A stretch of DNA of 64,000 bases from Neobacillus rhizosphaerae (GCF_937468385.1 NZ_CALBWS010000010.1:1-64000), one strand, 5' to 3'. Positions 29,372 to 38,270 are shown, numbered from the stretch's first letter. The notes: generated by a model not told the origin, from the sequence alone. Made by a program: numbers and translations.

Positions 29372-29956
29372 ATGTCTTTAATAAAGAGTAATCTGGGGCA
29401 AAATATTTCTACTGCTGTAGAAGTTTTAATAGAAACATATAAAAACCTAGACAGCTTTTTTGTAGAGTTGGATCGAATAGGGGAAGAAGAAGGATTTTTA
29501 ACACTTACACCAAGATTCATGCGTTGGAAATCAGATTCTGATCCAGCGGGATGGTTGACCAGTAATTTCATTAAGCTGTATCAATTAGAAAAAGACCCGG
29601 ATTTCTCAAATAATCTAGGCTTGAAATCTGGTTCATTATTTGGAGTAGAGGTCGATTTACTAACAAATGAATATCCAGTTATTTCACTTATAAGGTACAC
29701 ATTTGATTATTCTCATTGGACAAAATTGCCGTAAATTTCAGATCACTGGATTTTCTTCGGACCATTTAGATACGATAACTTCTTTAATATATATGAAGAA
29801 GACGGTCTTTGGTCGAGCGAACCTTTAGACAAAGCCAAAAAACGCTATTGGGGAATACAAAAGGCTGTTTCACGGGAGATCCCACTAATAGAAATCACAA
29901 CACCTGAGTCAATTCGGACAAAGATATTTCAGGAATTAGATCAATTACCGATATAA
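29372..29956 (+). pseudogene. Unknown gene interrupted by one in-frame stop
   Basis: From an ATG with GGAGG upstream, 120 codons run to TAA at 29732-29734. The very same frame then continues for another 73 codons (SDHWIFFGPFRYDNFFNIY...) to a second TAA at 29954-29956. Both halves read as one alpha/beta protein of 194 residues with no known motif; aromatic-rich segments such as YTFDYSHWTKLP flank the break. A single CAA or similar sense codon changed to TAA explains this. The first half alone may still be made. Family not recognised. Confidence 0.7.
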
Positions 29957-30171
29957 TAGGAAAGTTTATACGAATTAATGGGGAAGATTCTTTTATTTCA
30001 AATCTTAAAGCACTTTATGAAATAAAAAAGCTCCAAACTCTTCGTAATGGCACCGATGACGTGCGGTTACTCCCTTGAATGTATTCCTGGAGAGAAAGTG
30101 GCTAACTATTACAAGCGAAGGGTAGAGAATGGAGTAAGGAACATCCTGCTCTATATACCGTTTCAGACTGT
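29957..30171. other. Spacer with degraded coding scraps
   Basis: Several short open pieces in changing frames (for example KALYEIKKLQTLRNGTDDVR) suggest an eroded gene end. No start, no family. Confidence 0.3.
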
Positions 30172-30211
30172 CGGCAAATCCGAAAAACTTCGGGTTTGCC
30201 GGCTCTCTTTT
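30172..30211 (+). terminator. Intrinsic terminator
   Basis: CGGCAAATCCGAA (30172-30184) and TTCGGGTTTGCCG (30189-30201) pair over 13 bp with one G-U, followed by GCTCTCTTTTCTT. Confidence 0.85.
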
Positions 30212-30402
30212 CTTACGATTAGTCAATAATTATTTCATAAAATATTTTTAAATCATATATTTGGTAAGAGAGTGAATGATTAAACCAAAACTTTACAATT
30301 GACAAAACGAACTGTAACGATTAAATTTACAGTATGGAAACTGTAAGGTTTTTTATTACATTTAAAAATACTTGCCAAATACATTAAGGAGTGTGTAAAA
30401 CC

Positions 30403-30798
30403 ATGGTGACTGTGTATACGACACCGAGTTGTGGTTCATGTCGAAAAGCAAAAGCTTGGCTTGAAGAGCATCAAATTGACTATATTGAAAGAAACATAGT
30501 ATCTCATCCCCTAACAGTCGATGAGATTAAATCGATTCTTCGCTTGACAGAAGAGGGGACTAGTGAGATTATTTCCACTAATTCGAAGGCATTCGAAGAA
30601 TTAAACGTAAATATTGAATCTCTTCCGCTTAATGAATTGTATAAATTAATAATAGAGCATCCCAAAATGGTACGACGGCCAATTATCCATGACGAAAAAA
30701 GATTACAAGTTGGATATAACGAGGACGAAATTCGTAGTTTTCTGCCTCGTAGGATACGAAACTATTTGTACACCGAATTGCAAAAAGCGGCCAATTAA
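30403..30798 (+). CDS. spx: Spx-family RNA polymerase-binding redox regulator
   Basis: Exactly 131 residues, as in B. subtilis Spx, and near-identical over long stretches ([20 protein letters not shown]). The redox switch C10-G-S-C13 and Gly52, needed to contact the RNA polymerase alpha C-terminal domain, are present. On disulfide stress Spx binds the polymerase and redirects it to thiol-protection genes. The ATG at 30403 is used; a GTG at 30391 lies inside the AAGGAG site. Whether this is the main Spx or a paralogue cannot be settled here, since the B. subtilis neighbours (yjbC, mecA) are absent; a paralogue seems likely. Confidence 0.92.
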   Translation: MVTVYTTPSCGSCRKAKAWLEEHQIDYIERNIVSHPLTVDEIKSILRLTEEGTSEIISTNSKAFEELNVNIESLPLNELYKLIIEHPKMVRRPIIHDEKRLQVGYNEDEIRSFLPRRIRNYLYTELQKAAN

Positions 30799-30897
30799 AA
30801 TGAAAAAACCAAGGGCAAAAATGCTTAGTCTTTACAATTAAAACTGAAACCTTAATATGCTTAATTTATATATGTTATTGAAAAGGAGGAAAAACTG

Positions 30898-31032
30898 ATG
30901 ATTGAAGTATTCGTGACAGTAAATTATAAAGATCGAAATTACCATACCAATGTTATCGTGAAAAAAGATATGACATGGGAAAAAATTAAACGGATAGCTG
31001 AAAAGCAAGTCAAAAAACAATGGGAAATTTAA
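30898..31032 (+). CDS. 44-residue stress protein, BA3454 family
   Basis: A small gene with AAGGAGG before the ATG. The product MIEVFVTVNYKDRNYHTNVI... continues with a helix rich in Lys (KIKRIAEKQVKKQW). It matches my memory of the short BA3454-family stress response proteins of the Bacillus cereus group and relatives: two beta strands, a TNVIV core and a terminal QVKKQW. It sits 99 bases after spx, so control by the same stress is plausible but unproven. Confidence 0.7.
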   Translation: MIEVFVTVNYKDRNYHTNVIVKKDMTWEKIKRIAEKQVKKQWEI

Positions 31033-31188
31033 AAAAAGCGGCTTTGCTATGGACTTAGAAAAACTAAGTGCTTGACTAGCCAATCTGTAATGCTTAGTAT
31101 TACAGTACGATATTAATTTTAAAAAAGATAAAGACTATTGATGTAATAGTAAAAGAGTGAGAAGTTTTATTGCTTAGGAGGCAGGCTC

Positions 31189-31602
31189 ATGAATAGTGAT
31201 TTTACCCTTGCCATTCATAGTTTATCTTTTCTTGCGCTACAGCCGGACCGCATGTCAACAAGCGATGCCATTTCGGAAAGTGCTGGCGTTCATCCGGTTC
31301 GCATTCGAAAAGTGCTAAGTTTGTTAAAAAAACATGGATTTATCAAATCAAAAGAGGGAACTGGCGGTGGATTTATTTTTGCGCTAGATCTAAGTGAAGT
31401 GAATCTTTGGGATATATATAAGATAACCTCAGAAGGTGCACTGCAGCCTAAGTGTCCTGAATCCAATGAAAAGTGTATTGTCGGGGCGAATATGCAAAGA
31501 GTCTTATGCAGCATTTTCTTTGGTGCGGAAGAGCACATGGGAGAATATTTAAAGGATTATTCAATGAAAGAGGTTGTTGATCTTGTTAATAAGAGGCAGT
31601 GA
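31189..31602 (+). CDS. Rrf2-family transcriptional regulator
   Basis: A 137-residue winged-helix protein of the Rrf2 family: N-terminal FTLAIHSLSFLAL, recognition region VHPVRIRKVLSLLKKHGFIKSKEGTGGGF and the C-terminal dimer helix. Three cysteines (KCPESNEKCIVG and MQRVLCSIF) lie where iron-sulfur or thiol-sensing members have theirs, but the IscR/NsrR spacing is not exact, so it resembles the YwnA-like group. ATG at 31189 with GGAGGC. No target gene is adjacent. Confidence 0.87.
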   Translation: MNSDFTLAIHSLSFLALQPDRMSTSDAISESAGVHPVRIRKVLSLLKKHGFIKSKEGTGGGFIFALDLSEVNLWDIYKITSEGALQPKCPESNEKCIVGANMQRVLCSIFFGAEEHMGEYLKDYSMKEVVDLVNKRQ

Positions 31603-31714
31603 GCGGATATAGGACTGCAGACTTCTTTAAATAAAATGTAATAAAAAAAATTACAGATTGATGAAAGTTGGCATAATCTAAGATAACAAAAAAATTAAGA
31701 AGGTGAAAAAAACT

Positions 31715-32056
31715 ATGTTCTCCAACAATAAAACGATTTTAACAACAGGTGATTGGATTAAGGCAGAATCACCAGAGGGCGAATTAATTATTGGTTATAT
31801 TGAATCAGTGTCACCGGATACTCTAGAAGGAGTAGTGAAGGTAATCGTTGTTACAAGTGACAATAATCAAACGATTGGCAAAACAATACCTATTTTAAGT
31901 AAACGGGTGAAAAAACTGCCTGTTTCTAATGTAACCAACAAGGCACAAATTGAATTTCTCCTGGACTTGGCATTATCAACAGGGGATAAGGAATGGTTTT
32001 TGGCGCTTTCCTCTGAGTTAAACACGATGAAGCAGCTTGTTAATGGAGTACATTAA
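31715..32056 (+). CDS. IDEAL-domain protein
   Basis: A 113-residue protein. The N-terminal part is a beta-rich domain (TTGDWIKAESPEGELIIGYI...). The C-terminal 35 residues form the IDEAL motif (AQIEFLLDLALSTGDKEWFLALSSEL), a short helical unit found in many small Bacillus proteins. The ATG at 31715 is preferred to the GTG at 31703, which is part of the AGAAGGTG binding site. Function unknown. Confidence 0.8.
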   Translation: MFSNNKTILTTGDWIKAESPEGELIIGYIESVSPDTLEGVVKVIVVTSDNNQTIGKTIPILSKRVKKLPVSNVTNKAQIEFLLDLALSTGDKEWFLALSSELNTMKQLVNGVH

Positions 32057-32148
32057 ACTACACAATGAATTCCGTTTGGTTTGAACGTTGATAAAAGAAA
32101 TTTTTCAAAGGTTTATGGGAATGGGTTAGTCCAAATAGTTGAACAAAA

Positions 32149-32187
32149 AGTGCAATAATCCAGAAACGGATTATTGCACTTTTTTAC
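32149..32187 (+). terminator. Intrinsic terminator after the IDEAL-domain gene
   Basis: AGTGCAATAATCC and GGATTATTGCACT pair perfectly over 13 bp (32149-32180), followed by TTTTT. Confidence 0.93.
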
Positions 32188-32204
32188 TTTTGTTGTTTTG
32201 ACAC

Positions 32205-32357
32205 ACGGCGAGTGATGAAGAAATGATTGAGCATTGCAAAGATCATCTAGCTTCCTATAAAAAGCCAAAATATGTGGAGTTTATAGATAGCTTGCCGAAA
32301 AGTGCTGTAGGGAAGGTTGTTAGGCGAATGCTTCGGAAGGAAGAATTACGGAATTAA
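32205..32357 (+). pseudogene. C-terminal scrap of an acyl-CoA synthetase
   Basis: Fifty codons in one frame give the universal end of AMP-forming acyl-CoA ligases: HLASYKKPKYVEFIDSLPKS and then the catalytic-lysine region SAVGKVVRRMLRKEEL. A stop precedes the fragment, and the terminator lies just upstream, so the enzyme's first 90% has been deleted. It is unrelated to the PaaK-like gene at 10467. Confidence 0.85.
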
Positions 32358-32493
32358 AAATTACGTTGAAGTGAGTGCCAGGTCTGTAATAGATGAAAAA
32401 ATGGCTAAACGCCTTAATGCTTTGGTCATAGTACTCTACCTTCATTAGCTTTTTACTACTTAATTATATTAAATTGATTGAATAGATGGGGGC
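32358..32493. other. Short spacer, nothing identified
   Basis: AT-rich DNA containing a GAGTGCCAGG motif similar to the one at 1879; no gene. Confidence 0.3.
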
Positions 32494-32910
32494 TTATTGA
32501 ACTTCTCTTAAGCCCTTCCCTTCAAGAATCTCACGAATACCTTCCTCGCAAACCCCGTAAGAACGCCAAGAACAGGTTTCACAGACCACTTGAATATCAG
32601 AAGGAATCACATGCTTTCGGATACAGGACTCAATGTCCTCCCATTTCAGAATTTGTCCGATTTTAAGTTCCATTTTGGCTAAAATAACTTCATCTCTCTC
32701 ATAAATGTTCTCGTTTTGGCAATGGTATTCACCTGAGTTGGGGTACTTTTCACACAACTGATCTGGTCCCTTTACAAGCTGAATCAGCGTTTTGGGGTTG
32801 TTTCTCAAGGTTTGATGCACACGCGTCATATTTTCCACGTATTCTTGAGAATAGCCCATTCCCCGATAGCCTAGAAGGCAAAAAAGATGATGGCCTCGCA
32901 GTTTATACAT
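32494..32910 (-). CDS. DUF1284 domain-containing protein
   Basis: A 138-residue protein opening with LRGHHLFCLLGYRGMGYS, the signature of DUF1284. Six further cysteines (for example QLCEKYPNSGEYHC and VVCETCSWRSYGVCEEG) suggest a bound metal or iron-sulfur cluster. Function is not established for the family. ATG at 32910 follows GGAGGTG. Confidence 0.87.
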   Translation of the reverse strand: MYKLRGHHLFCLLGYRGMGYSQEYVENMTRVHQTLRNNPKTLIQLVKGPDQLCEKYPNSGEYHCQNENIYERDEVILAKMELKIGQILKWEDIESCIRKHVIPSDIQVVCETCSWRSYGVCEEGIREILEGKGLREVQ

Positions 32911-33003
32911 AATTCACCTCCAGTTTGGTATTCCATTTGACTTAAAAGTAAACTAAAACTTGTCATTAATATCCATGCTTGGGATATAATCAAACAAATT
33001 GAG

Positions 33004-33055
33004 AGGCCGACTCAAAAAGTCGAAATAACGCCTTTTTAGGTACGGCCTTTTCTTT
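33004..33055. terminator. Long hairpin, probable terminator
   Basis: AGGCCG (33004-33009) and CGGCCT (33043-33048) enclose a second stem AAAAAG-CG/CG-CTTTTT, followed by TTTCTTT. It lies between two minus-strand genes, so its user is unclear. The rest of 32911-33277 shows no gene. Confidence 0.55.
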
Positions 33056-33277
33056 GATAAAACTAATTCATAAGGAAACTGTCCGGCGCAACATTACGCA
33101 AAAAGGAGCTCGGTTCACCAACACTGCATAGCTGTAAATCATGCATAGCCCTCGTACAGGCATATGGTTCTTTCAAAAGAGTAGAAATGTCACTGGGTTT
33201 TTAATTAAATGCTTTACCATAGAGAAGGTATGAATAATTCAGGTTCAATTAGTTCGGGAGTTGATTTTTTCGAAAAT

Positions 33278-34438
33278 TTAGTAATTATCAAAGTAGCTTT
33301 GTATTTTTACAGGATCAGAAGTTTCTAACAAAGCTAACATTAACAAAATACGTGCTTTTGCTGGGTTTAAGGAATCAGATGTTACGAATTTATTTGTATC
33401 ATCAGTTACTTCATGTGTTACCATTCCAGTAGCTACACGTGATGCACGGACAATCACAACGCCTTTTTTCTGGGCATCAACGAGTCCTTCTTGCGTTTCA
33501 GGAAAGACGCTTCCGTTTCCAGTACCTGCGTGTATAATCCCTTTTGCTCCTCCCTTAACAGCAGCATCAACCAATATTCTACTATCATTTCCATGCCCAT
33601 ATAAAATTTCTACCTTCGGAAGTTCTGTTACATTACTAATATCAAACTTACTTTCGCTCGTATGTATACGAGAAGGCTTGTTATAGAAATAAGGTTTACT
33701 ACCTTGAACATTCCCAATATCACCATATTCAAATGAATCAAAAGAGTTGACAGCGGTTGTATTCAATTTCGTAGTATCACGAGCGGAACCAATTTTTTCG
33801 TTTAATTCAATCATGACACCATGCCCTTTAGAATCAGGACTTGCAGCAATAGCTACAGCATTGTATAGATTAAGTGGACCATCAGCACTTATCGCTGTTG
33901 ACGGTCTCATCGCTCCAACAAGAACAACTGGTTTTTCACTCTTGACTACTAGGTTAAGAAAATAGGCTGTTTCTTCAATCGTGTCTGTCCCATGAGTAAT
34001 AACAATTCCATCAACGCTATCACTTGCCAATTGTTTATTTACTTCTTTTGCCAGCTTTAATAAAATTTCATTGGTCATTGCAGAACTATCAATATTTACA
34101 AGTTGTGTTCCCGTTATATTGGCTATTTCTTTCACCTCTGGAACAGCATCTAATAAAGTTTCTATAGCAACCTCTCCTGCTTTATAACCAGTTGTTTGAG
34201 TATCAGATGCGGCGACACCTGCGATTGTTCCACCAGTAGCAATAATTGAAACATTGGGTAATTCTTCATTCGTAATCTTTTGCGGAGTTTTCTTGACAGT
34301 TTCACTTTTCATTTCAGTTTTCGGAGCTTTCTCGATAGTTTCACTTTTGGATTGAGGAGATGAACAGGCAGTTAAGCCGATCAGTAACAATAATGAAAGT
34401 GCAATTAGAAAAAATCTGTTTTTGATTGTTTTCCTCAT
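33278..34438 (-). CDS. ansZ: Lipoprotein type II L-asparaginase (AnsZ-like)
   Basis: A 386-residue exported enzyme that hydrolyses asparagine to aspartate and ammonia. The signal peptide ends in a lipobox with Cys25 (LTAC). A Lys/Glu/Thr-rich linker (residues 26-58) leads to the catalytic domain. Both threonine motifs are intact: IIATGGTIAG with Thr71, and VITHGTDTIEE with Thr151-Asp152. It matches B. subtilis AnsZ, which is under nitrogen control by TnrA; no clear TnrA box was seen upstream here. ATG at 34438 with AAAGGAGA. Confidence 0.93.
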   Translation of the reverse strand: MRKTIKNRFFLIALSLLLLIGLTACSSPQSKSETIEKAPKTEMKSETVKKTPQKITNEELPNVSIIATGGTIAGVAASDTQTTGYKAGEVAIETLLDAVPEVKEIANITGTQLVNIDSSAMTNEILLKLAKEVNKQLASDSVDGIVITHGTDTIEETAYFLNLVVKSEKPVVLVGAMRPSTAISADGPLNLYNAVAIAASPDSKGHGVMIELNEKIGSARDTTKLNTTAVNSFDSFEYGDIGNVQGSKPYFYNKPSRIHTSESKFDISNVTELPKVEILYGHGNDSRILVDAAVKGGAKGIIHAGTGNGSVFPETQEGLVDAQKKGVVIVRASRVATGMVTHEVTDDTNKFVTSDSLNPAKARILLMLALLETSDPVKIQSYFDNY

Positions 34439-34903
34439 TTAATAAAATCTCCTTTGGAATAAATTTTGCACATCAAATAGAAGTATGAGAATAGTTTTTC
34501 TTCTATAAGAGTGATTTTTATATTTCAAAGTGAAAAATCTGTTCCGCTCAGAAAACTTTTTTCAAAAAATGATTACTCCTTTCATCATTATTCAGTTTAA
34601 AAAGCGATACAAATCTTCACATTAAAAATAAAGAATTTTTTTCCAAAGTTAGTGTAATGTCTTGCCTACATAAAACTACTGGAAAACATAGGCTTAATAG
34701 AATTGTCACAATATCGACGATTTTATGTGCATGAAGAGCTTTAAGGGGAGAAGTGTGTAGTTGAATGATGATTCATACTAATAAATGTAGCATTAATATT
34801 TGGATCCTAATGTATGGATCTAATAAAACACGGTTAATTGAGAACTTTATAAAAAATTGCCTTTAGGATAATCAATCATGGAATCTATTACACATAACAT
34901 TTT
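34439..34903. other. Intergenic region, no gene seen
   Basis: Very AT-rich. No frame with a ribosome binding site. It should hold the asparaginase promoter on the minus strand and marks the junction to the accessory island. Confidence 0.35.
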
Positions 34904-34938
34904 AAGCTATTCCTTCTTATGGATAGCTTTCTTTTTTT
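34904..34938 (+). terminator. Intrinsic terminator at the left edge of the accessory island
   Basis: AAGCTAT-TCC and GGATAGCTT (34904-34929) form a stem with one bulge, followed by TCTTTTTTT. No plus-strand gene ends nearby, so it may shield the following module or belong to a deleted gene. Confidence 0.6.
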
Positions 34939-35058
34939 GAAAAAATTTTAAATTCACCTGACCTTTTAGAGCTTTTTTCTATATATGAAAAGTGAGAAGC
35001 GGCTGACCCAATGGAGGGGACTAGCCAATCAAACAAAAGAAAAAAAGGAGATGTTTGG

Positions 35059-35817
35059 ATGAGCAGGATGTTAATTAAAGAAAATCCAGTGATCATTGTG
35101 CCGTCTTTGGCAGTGAAAATTGGCTTAAATGAGGCAGTAGTCCTTCAGCAGGTTCATTTCTGGCTAACGATCAGCAAGCATAAATATGAAGGAAAACGAT
35201 GGGTCTATAATACATATTTGGATTGGCAGAAGCAGCTGCCATTTTGGTCGGTGAGTACGATTAAGCGGACCATTCATTCACTTGAACGCCAAGGTTACTT
35301 GATTTCAGGTAATTGGAATGTGGTAAAACTGGATCAAACCAAGTGGTATACGATTGATTATCTAAAACTAGAGGAACTAGAGGAATGTCAAACTGAGCTG
35401 CCAACAGGTCAATTTGACTTCCCGCCTAATCAAACTGAGCCAGTTAACAGTTCAAATGAAGCTGCAGAACAGACCAGTTTGAACCAAGCAATACCAGAGA
35501 TTTCTTCAGAGATCCCTACAGAGAAAAAAACTCCTGTTGTCGAGATCATCAACTATTTAAACGCAAAGACAAGGACCGACTACAAACCAAGTACCCACAA
35601 AACCCAGGAAATGATCCGGGCAAGAATAAGAGAAGGTTTTACAGTGGAGGATTTTAAAAAGGTCATCGATTCGAAGGCAGCTGAATGGCTACATGACCCT
35701 CGTATGAGCAAATACCTAAGGCCGGCAACGTTATTTGGCACCAAATTTGAATCCTACCTCAACCAGAAGTCCTACAAGAAAACCTTAAACGAGGAGGATT
35801 TTGATTTAGATGATTAA
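35059..35817 (+). CDS. Phage-type replication initiation protein with conserved phage C-terminus
   Basis: A 252-residue protein. The N-terminal half (VPSLAVKIGLNEAVVLQQVHFWL... STIKRTIHSLERQGYLIS, about residues 10-95) is a winged-helix replisome-organiser type domain. A Q/N/P-rich linker follows. The C-terminal 80 residues (VEIINYLNAKTRTDYKPST...LRPATLFGTKFESYL) are the conserved phage C-terminal domain that interacts with the helicase loader in such modules. ATG at 35059 has AAGGAG at 8 bases. It overlaps the loader gene by 8 bases and belongs to a three-gene replication operon. Confidence 0.85.
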   Translation: MSRMLIKENPVIIVPSLAVKIGLNEAVVLQQVHFWLTISKHKYEGKRWVYNTYLDWQKQLPFWSVSTIKRTIHSLERQGYLISGNWNVVKLDQTKWYTIDYLKLEELEECQTELPTGQFDFPPNQTEPVNSSNEAAEQTSLNQAIPEISSEIPTEKKTPVVEIINYLNAKTRTDYKPSTHKTQEMIRARIREGFTVEDFKKVIDSKAAEWLHDPRMSKYLRPATLFGTKFESYLNQKSYKKTLNEEDFDLDD

Positions 35818-36157
35818 GCGGGAGACGTTTGAATTATTAAAAAGGATTGCGGTTTTTTATGATCAGTTTGTTGTGAATCAAGAGAAAGTAAATCTATGGC
35901 ATGAAGTGCTAAAGGGTTACACGTTTGACGAAATCCAAGGAAACCTGTTGGCCTTTGTAAAGGACTCATCCTTTCCGCCCAAATTGTCCGATCTGATCCC
36001 AAAGGCAACCAATTCGAAGTCGGTTCCAAATTCGGAAGAGACAAAGAAACGAACCTCGAGGCTGGAACCAGCGAGTGAATGGGTAATTCAAAGAGAGTTA
36101 AAGAAAATGAGAGCGATATTGGGCATTGACAGGGGGGGAAGAAATGAAAGAGCATGA
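35810..36157 (+). CDS. Phage-type helicase loader (G39P-like)
   Basis: A 115-residue protein. The N-terminal helical domain (FELLKRIAVFYDQFVVN...LWHEVLKGYTFDEIQGNLLAFV) and the flexible basic tail have the size and style of the SPP1 G39P loader/inhibitor family, which delivers DnaB-type helicase to the origin. The ATG lies inside the end of the initiator gene, and its own end overlaps the helicase gene by 14 bases, indicating translational coupling. Confidence 0.78.
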   Translation: MIKRETFELLKRIAVFYDQFVVNQEKVNLWHEVLKGYTFDEIQGNLLAFVKDSSFPPKLSDLIPKATNSKSVPNSEETKKRTSRLEPASEWVIQRELKKMRAILGIDRGGRNERA

Positions 36158-37445
36158 ACCATTTAATCTTGAAGCAGAAGAGGCATTGGTAGGGGCGTTC
36201 TTTTTAGAAGAAGCATTGGTGAAAGAATGCTCGATTCGTTCGGAACAGCTATACTCCTGGAAACTTAGGCTTATTTATTCGGCCATCCGCAGCTTGGACG
36301 AAAAAGGAAAGCCTATTGATGTCATTACGATTGTGGAGGAACTCGGGATTCAGAACATTAAATTGTTGGGAGGGGTCAGCTATATTTCCCAATTAGCAGG
36401 CAGTGTACCAACAACTGCTAACTTTCATTTTTATGAAAAATTGGTCAGGGAATATGCACAAAAACGAAAGGCGATTCAGATTGCCGGAAAAATTATCGAG
36501 CAGGCAAAAGAGACAGAAATCAATAAAACCTTAAGCGATGGGATTCACGACTTAATGGCTGTGGAGGAGGATCAAGTCGATGAGGATAACGGTGACATTA
36601 CGCCATCGTTAGTTGATTTATTCGAGGACTGTGAAAAAGATCTTGGTGATATTGTCGGGATTCCTTCCGGTTTTGCCCATTTGGACCGGCTTACTGGAGG
36701 GTTTCAAGAATCAGATTTAGTTATCATTGGAGCGCGTCCAAGTATGGGGAAAACAGCATTAGCTTTGAATTTAGCTCTACGTGCGTCTTTTCAAGATGTC
36801 AGTGTCGTATTTTCCTTGGAAATGGCAAAAAAACAGCTGCTGAAACGAATGGCTGGTTTTACGGGAAACATCGACAGTCTCAAAATGAAGAACCCAAAAA
36901 AGGAGTTTCAGGAAGAAGATTGGCATCATTTTACCGACAGTATCGGAAAGTTATCAAAGGTCAATCTGCATATTTTTGACCGGGCAGGGATGGATGTGCC
37001 CTATATCTGGTCAAAGCTTCGGAAGATCCGAAGGGAATACGATGGTGAAAAAAGAATCCTGGTGGTGATTGATTATTTGCAGCTGATTGCGGGTGATCCG
37101 AAATGCAAACATAACCGCCAAGCAGAGATTAGTGAAATAAGCAGAGCACTAAAAACGATGGCGAGAGAACTAAACGTGGTCGTCATTGCCCTTTCGCAGC
37201 TGAGTCGCGGGGTTGAAAGCCGTCAGGACAAACGGCCCATCCTGTCAGACTTGAGGGAAAGTGGTCAAATCGAGCAGGATGCAGATTTAATCGCATTCAT
37301 TTATCGGGATGAATACTATACAAATGATTCTAAGCAAAAAGACAAGATGGAAATCATTCTCGCCAAGCATCGGAATGGTCCCACTGGAACAGTCGAACTG
37401 GGATTCAACAAGCAATATGGGCAGTTTTTTAATTTGGAAGTGTGA
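36144..37445 (+). CDS. Replicative DNA helicase, DnaB family (phage/element type)
   Basis: A 433-residue hexameric helicase. The N-terminal collar domain (EPFNLEAEEALVGAFFLEEA) is followed by the RecA core: Walker A GARPSMGKTALALNL, Walker B ILVVIDYLQLI, motif ALSQLSRGVESRQDKRP and arginine-finger region SDLRESGQIEQDADLI. The ATG at 36144 (AGGGGGGGAAGAA upstream) is used rather than a TTG at 36126. This is a second, element-borne DnaB: the neighbours are phage-type and not the chromosomal rplI/purA context. Confidence 0.93.
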   Translation: MKEHEPFNLEAEEALVGAFFLEEALVKECSIRSEQLYSWKLRLIYSAIRSLDEKGKPIDVITIVEELGIQNIKLLGGVSYISQLAGSVPTTANFHFYEKLVREYAQKRKAIQIAGKIIEQAKETEINKTLSDGIHDLMAVEEDQVDEDNGDITPSLVDLFEDCEKDLGDIVGIPSGFAHLDRLTGGFQESDLVIIGARPSMGKTALALNLALRASFQDVSVVFSLEMAKKQLLKRMAGFTGNIDSLKMKNPKKEFQEEDWHHFTDSIGKLSKVNLHIFDRAGMDVPYIWSKLRKIRREYDGEKRILVVIDYLQLIAGDPKCKHNRQAEISEISRALKTMARELNVVVIALSQLSRGVESRQDKRPILSDLRESGQIEQDADLIAFIYRDEYYTNDSKQKDKMEIILAKHRNGPTGTVELGFNKQYGQFFNLEV

Positions 37446-37463
37446 ACGAGGGAGGAATTGACC

Positions 37464-37583
37464 GTGCGAAAAAGAGTGGCAGGAGGGTCATTCATAGTTG
37501 CTGCAACACTACTTACATATCAACATCAAGAAATGATAGAAGAATATCAATTATTGGGCAATTCAATCCAAGATGAAGGTTAA
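37464..37583 (+). CDS. Small 39-residue protein after the helicase gene
   Basis: A GTG with GGGAGGA upstream opens 39 codons: MRKRVAGGSFIVAATLLTYQ and an acidic end. A basic start plus hydrophobic stretch suggests a membrane-inserted or exported peptide. Not recognised. It lies 18 bases after the helicase stop and directly before the nuclease relic. Confidence 0.4.
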   Translation: MRKRVAGGSFIVAATLLTYQHQEMIEEYQLLGNSIQDEG

Positions 37584-37616
37584 AAAAGCAACGCTCTTGC
37601 TGGAGAGGTGGTAAAT

Positions 37617-37960
37617 TTGGCACCTGTTCAAGTGCATATTACCTTATTAGAAACGATCGATGGCGATACGATTAAGGCAAGAGTAAATGGAAAAGTAGAA
37701 ACGATTCGCTAATTATTAATCGACACCCCTGAATCGAGAAAGCCAAGGATGTGCGTCTATCCTTTTGCAAAGGAAGCTTTCAAAAGGAATAGCGAGTTGG
37801 TGAAGGGAAGCGGTCTATCGAAGAGGGGATCACAAGGGATGCTTACGGTAGACTGCTTGCCTATGTTTAAGTTAATGGGGTTTTTGTTCAAGAGACGCTG
37901 TTAAATGAAGAATACGAACTGGTGGCCTATATCATGAATCCACCTTATAGGTATCCAAAT
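37617..37960 (+). pseudogene. Thermonuclease (SNase family) relic 1
   Basis: From a TTG with GGAGAGGTGG, the frame gives ITLLETIDGDTIKARVNGKV, the SNase N-terminal core. It meets TAA at 37710 and goes on as LLIDTPESRKPRMCVYPFAKEAF, the active-site strand. A frameshift then leads to GRLLAYV and LLNEEYELVAYIMNPPYRY. So the whole nuclease was present but carries a stop, a frameshift and another internal stop. A second relic of the same family lies at 44840-45118. Confidence 0.85.
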
Positions 37961-38270
37961 TGATGGAATGTTTGTTGAAAAAAGAGATGGAAAATACACT
38001 CTATTCGTATTAGAAGCAAAAAGTGGGAAAACACACAAGTCTTTATCTAAACATAAACTTTTGTGTCCTGTTCTAGGAGTAGCTGAGAGAGTTCCGGAAG
38101 ATATTGAGATTGTTCGGGTGTACTTAAAAGTAAATAAAACTCAAAAAGGAATACATTTTCATGTCGTAGAGTGTGAAATACCTGATCCAAGGAAGAAGAT
38201 AGTGGCGTATGATCAAGTTACCGTAAAAAAATATAGTAAATTAACAATCCCTTCACAACTATTAAAATAG
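37938..38270 (+). pseudogene. C-terminal part of a PD-(D/E)XK-like protein joined to the nuclease relic
   Basis: One hundred and ten open codons start after a stop at 37935, inside the end of the thermonuclease relic. They read IQIDGMFVEKRDGKYTLFVLEAKSGK, where D and E-x-K fit a PD-(D/E)XK core, followed by KHKLLCPVLGVAERVPEDIE. There is an internal ATG at 37968 but no ribosome binding site. It is most likely a truncated restriction-type nuclease. Unsure whether it is expressed. Confidence 0.45.

Noticed and set aside
30838..31083. 81-codon minus-strand frame opposite the small stress gene
   Set aside because: Phe-rich antisense product without a binding site; the plus-strand gene has AAGGAGG and a family match.
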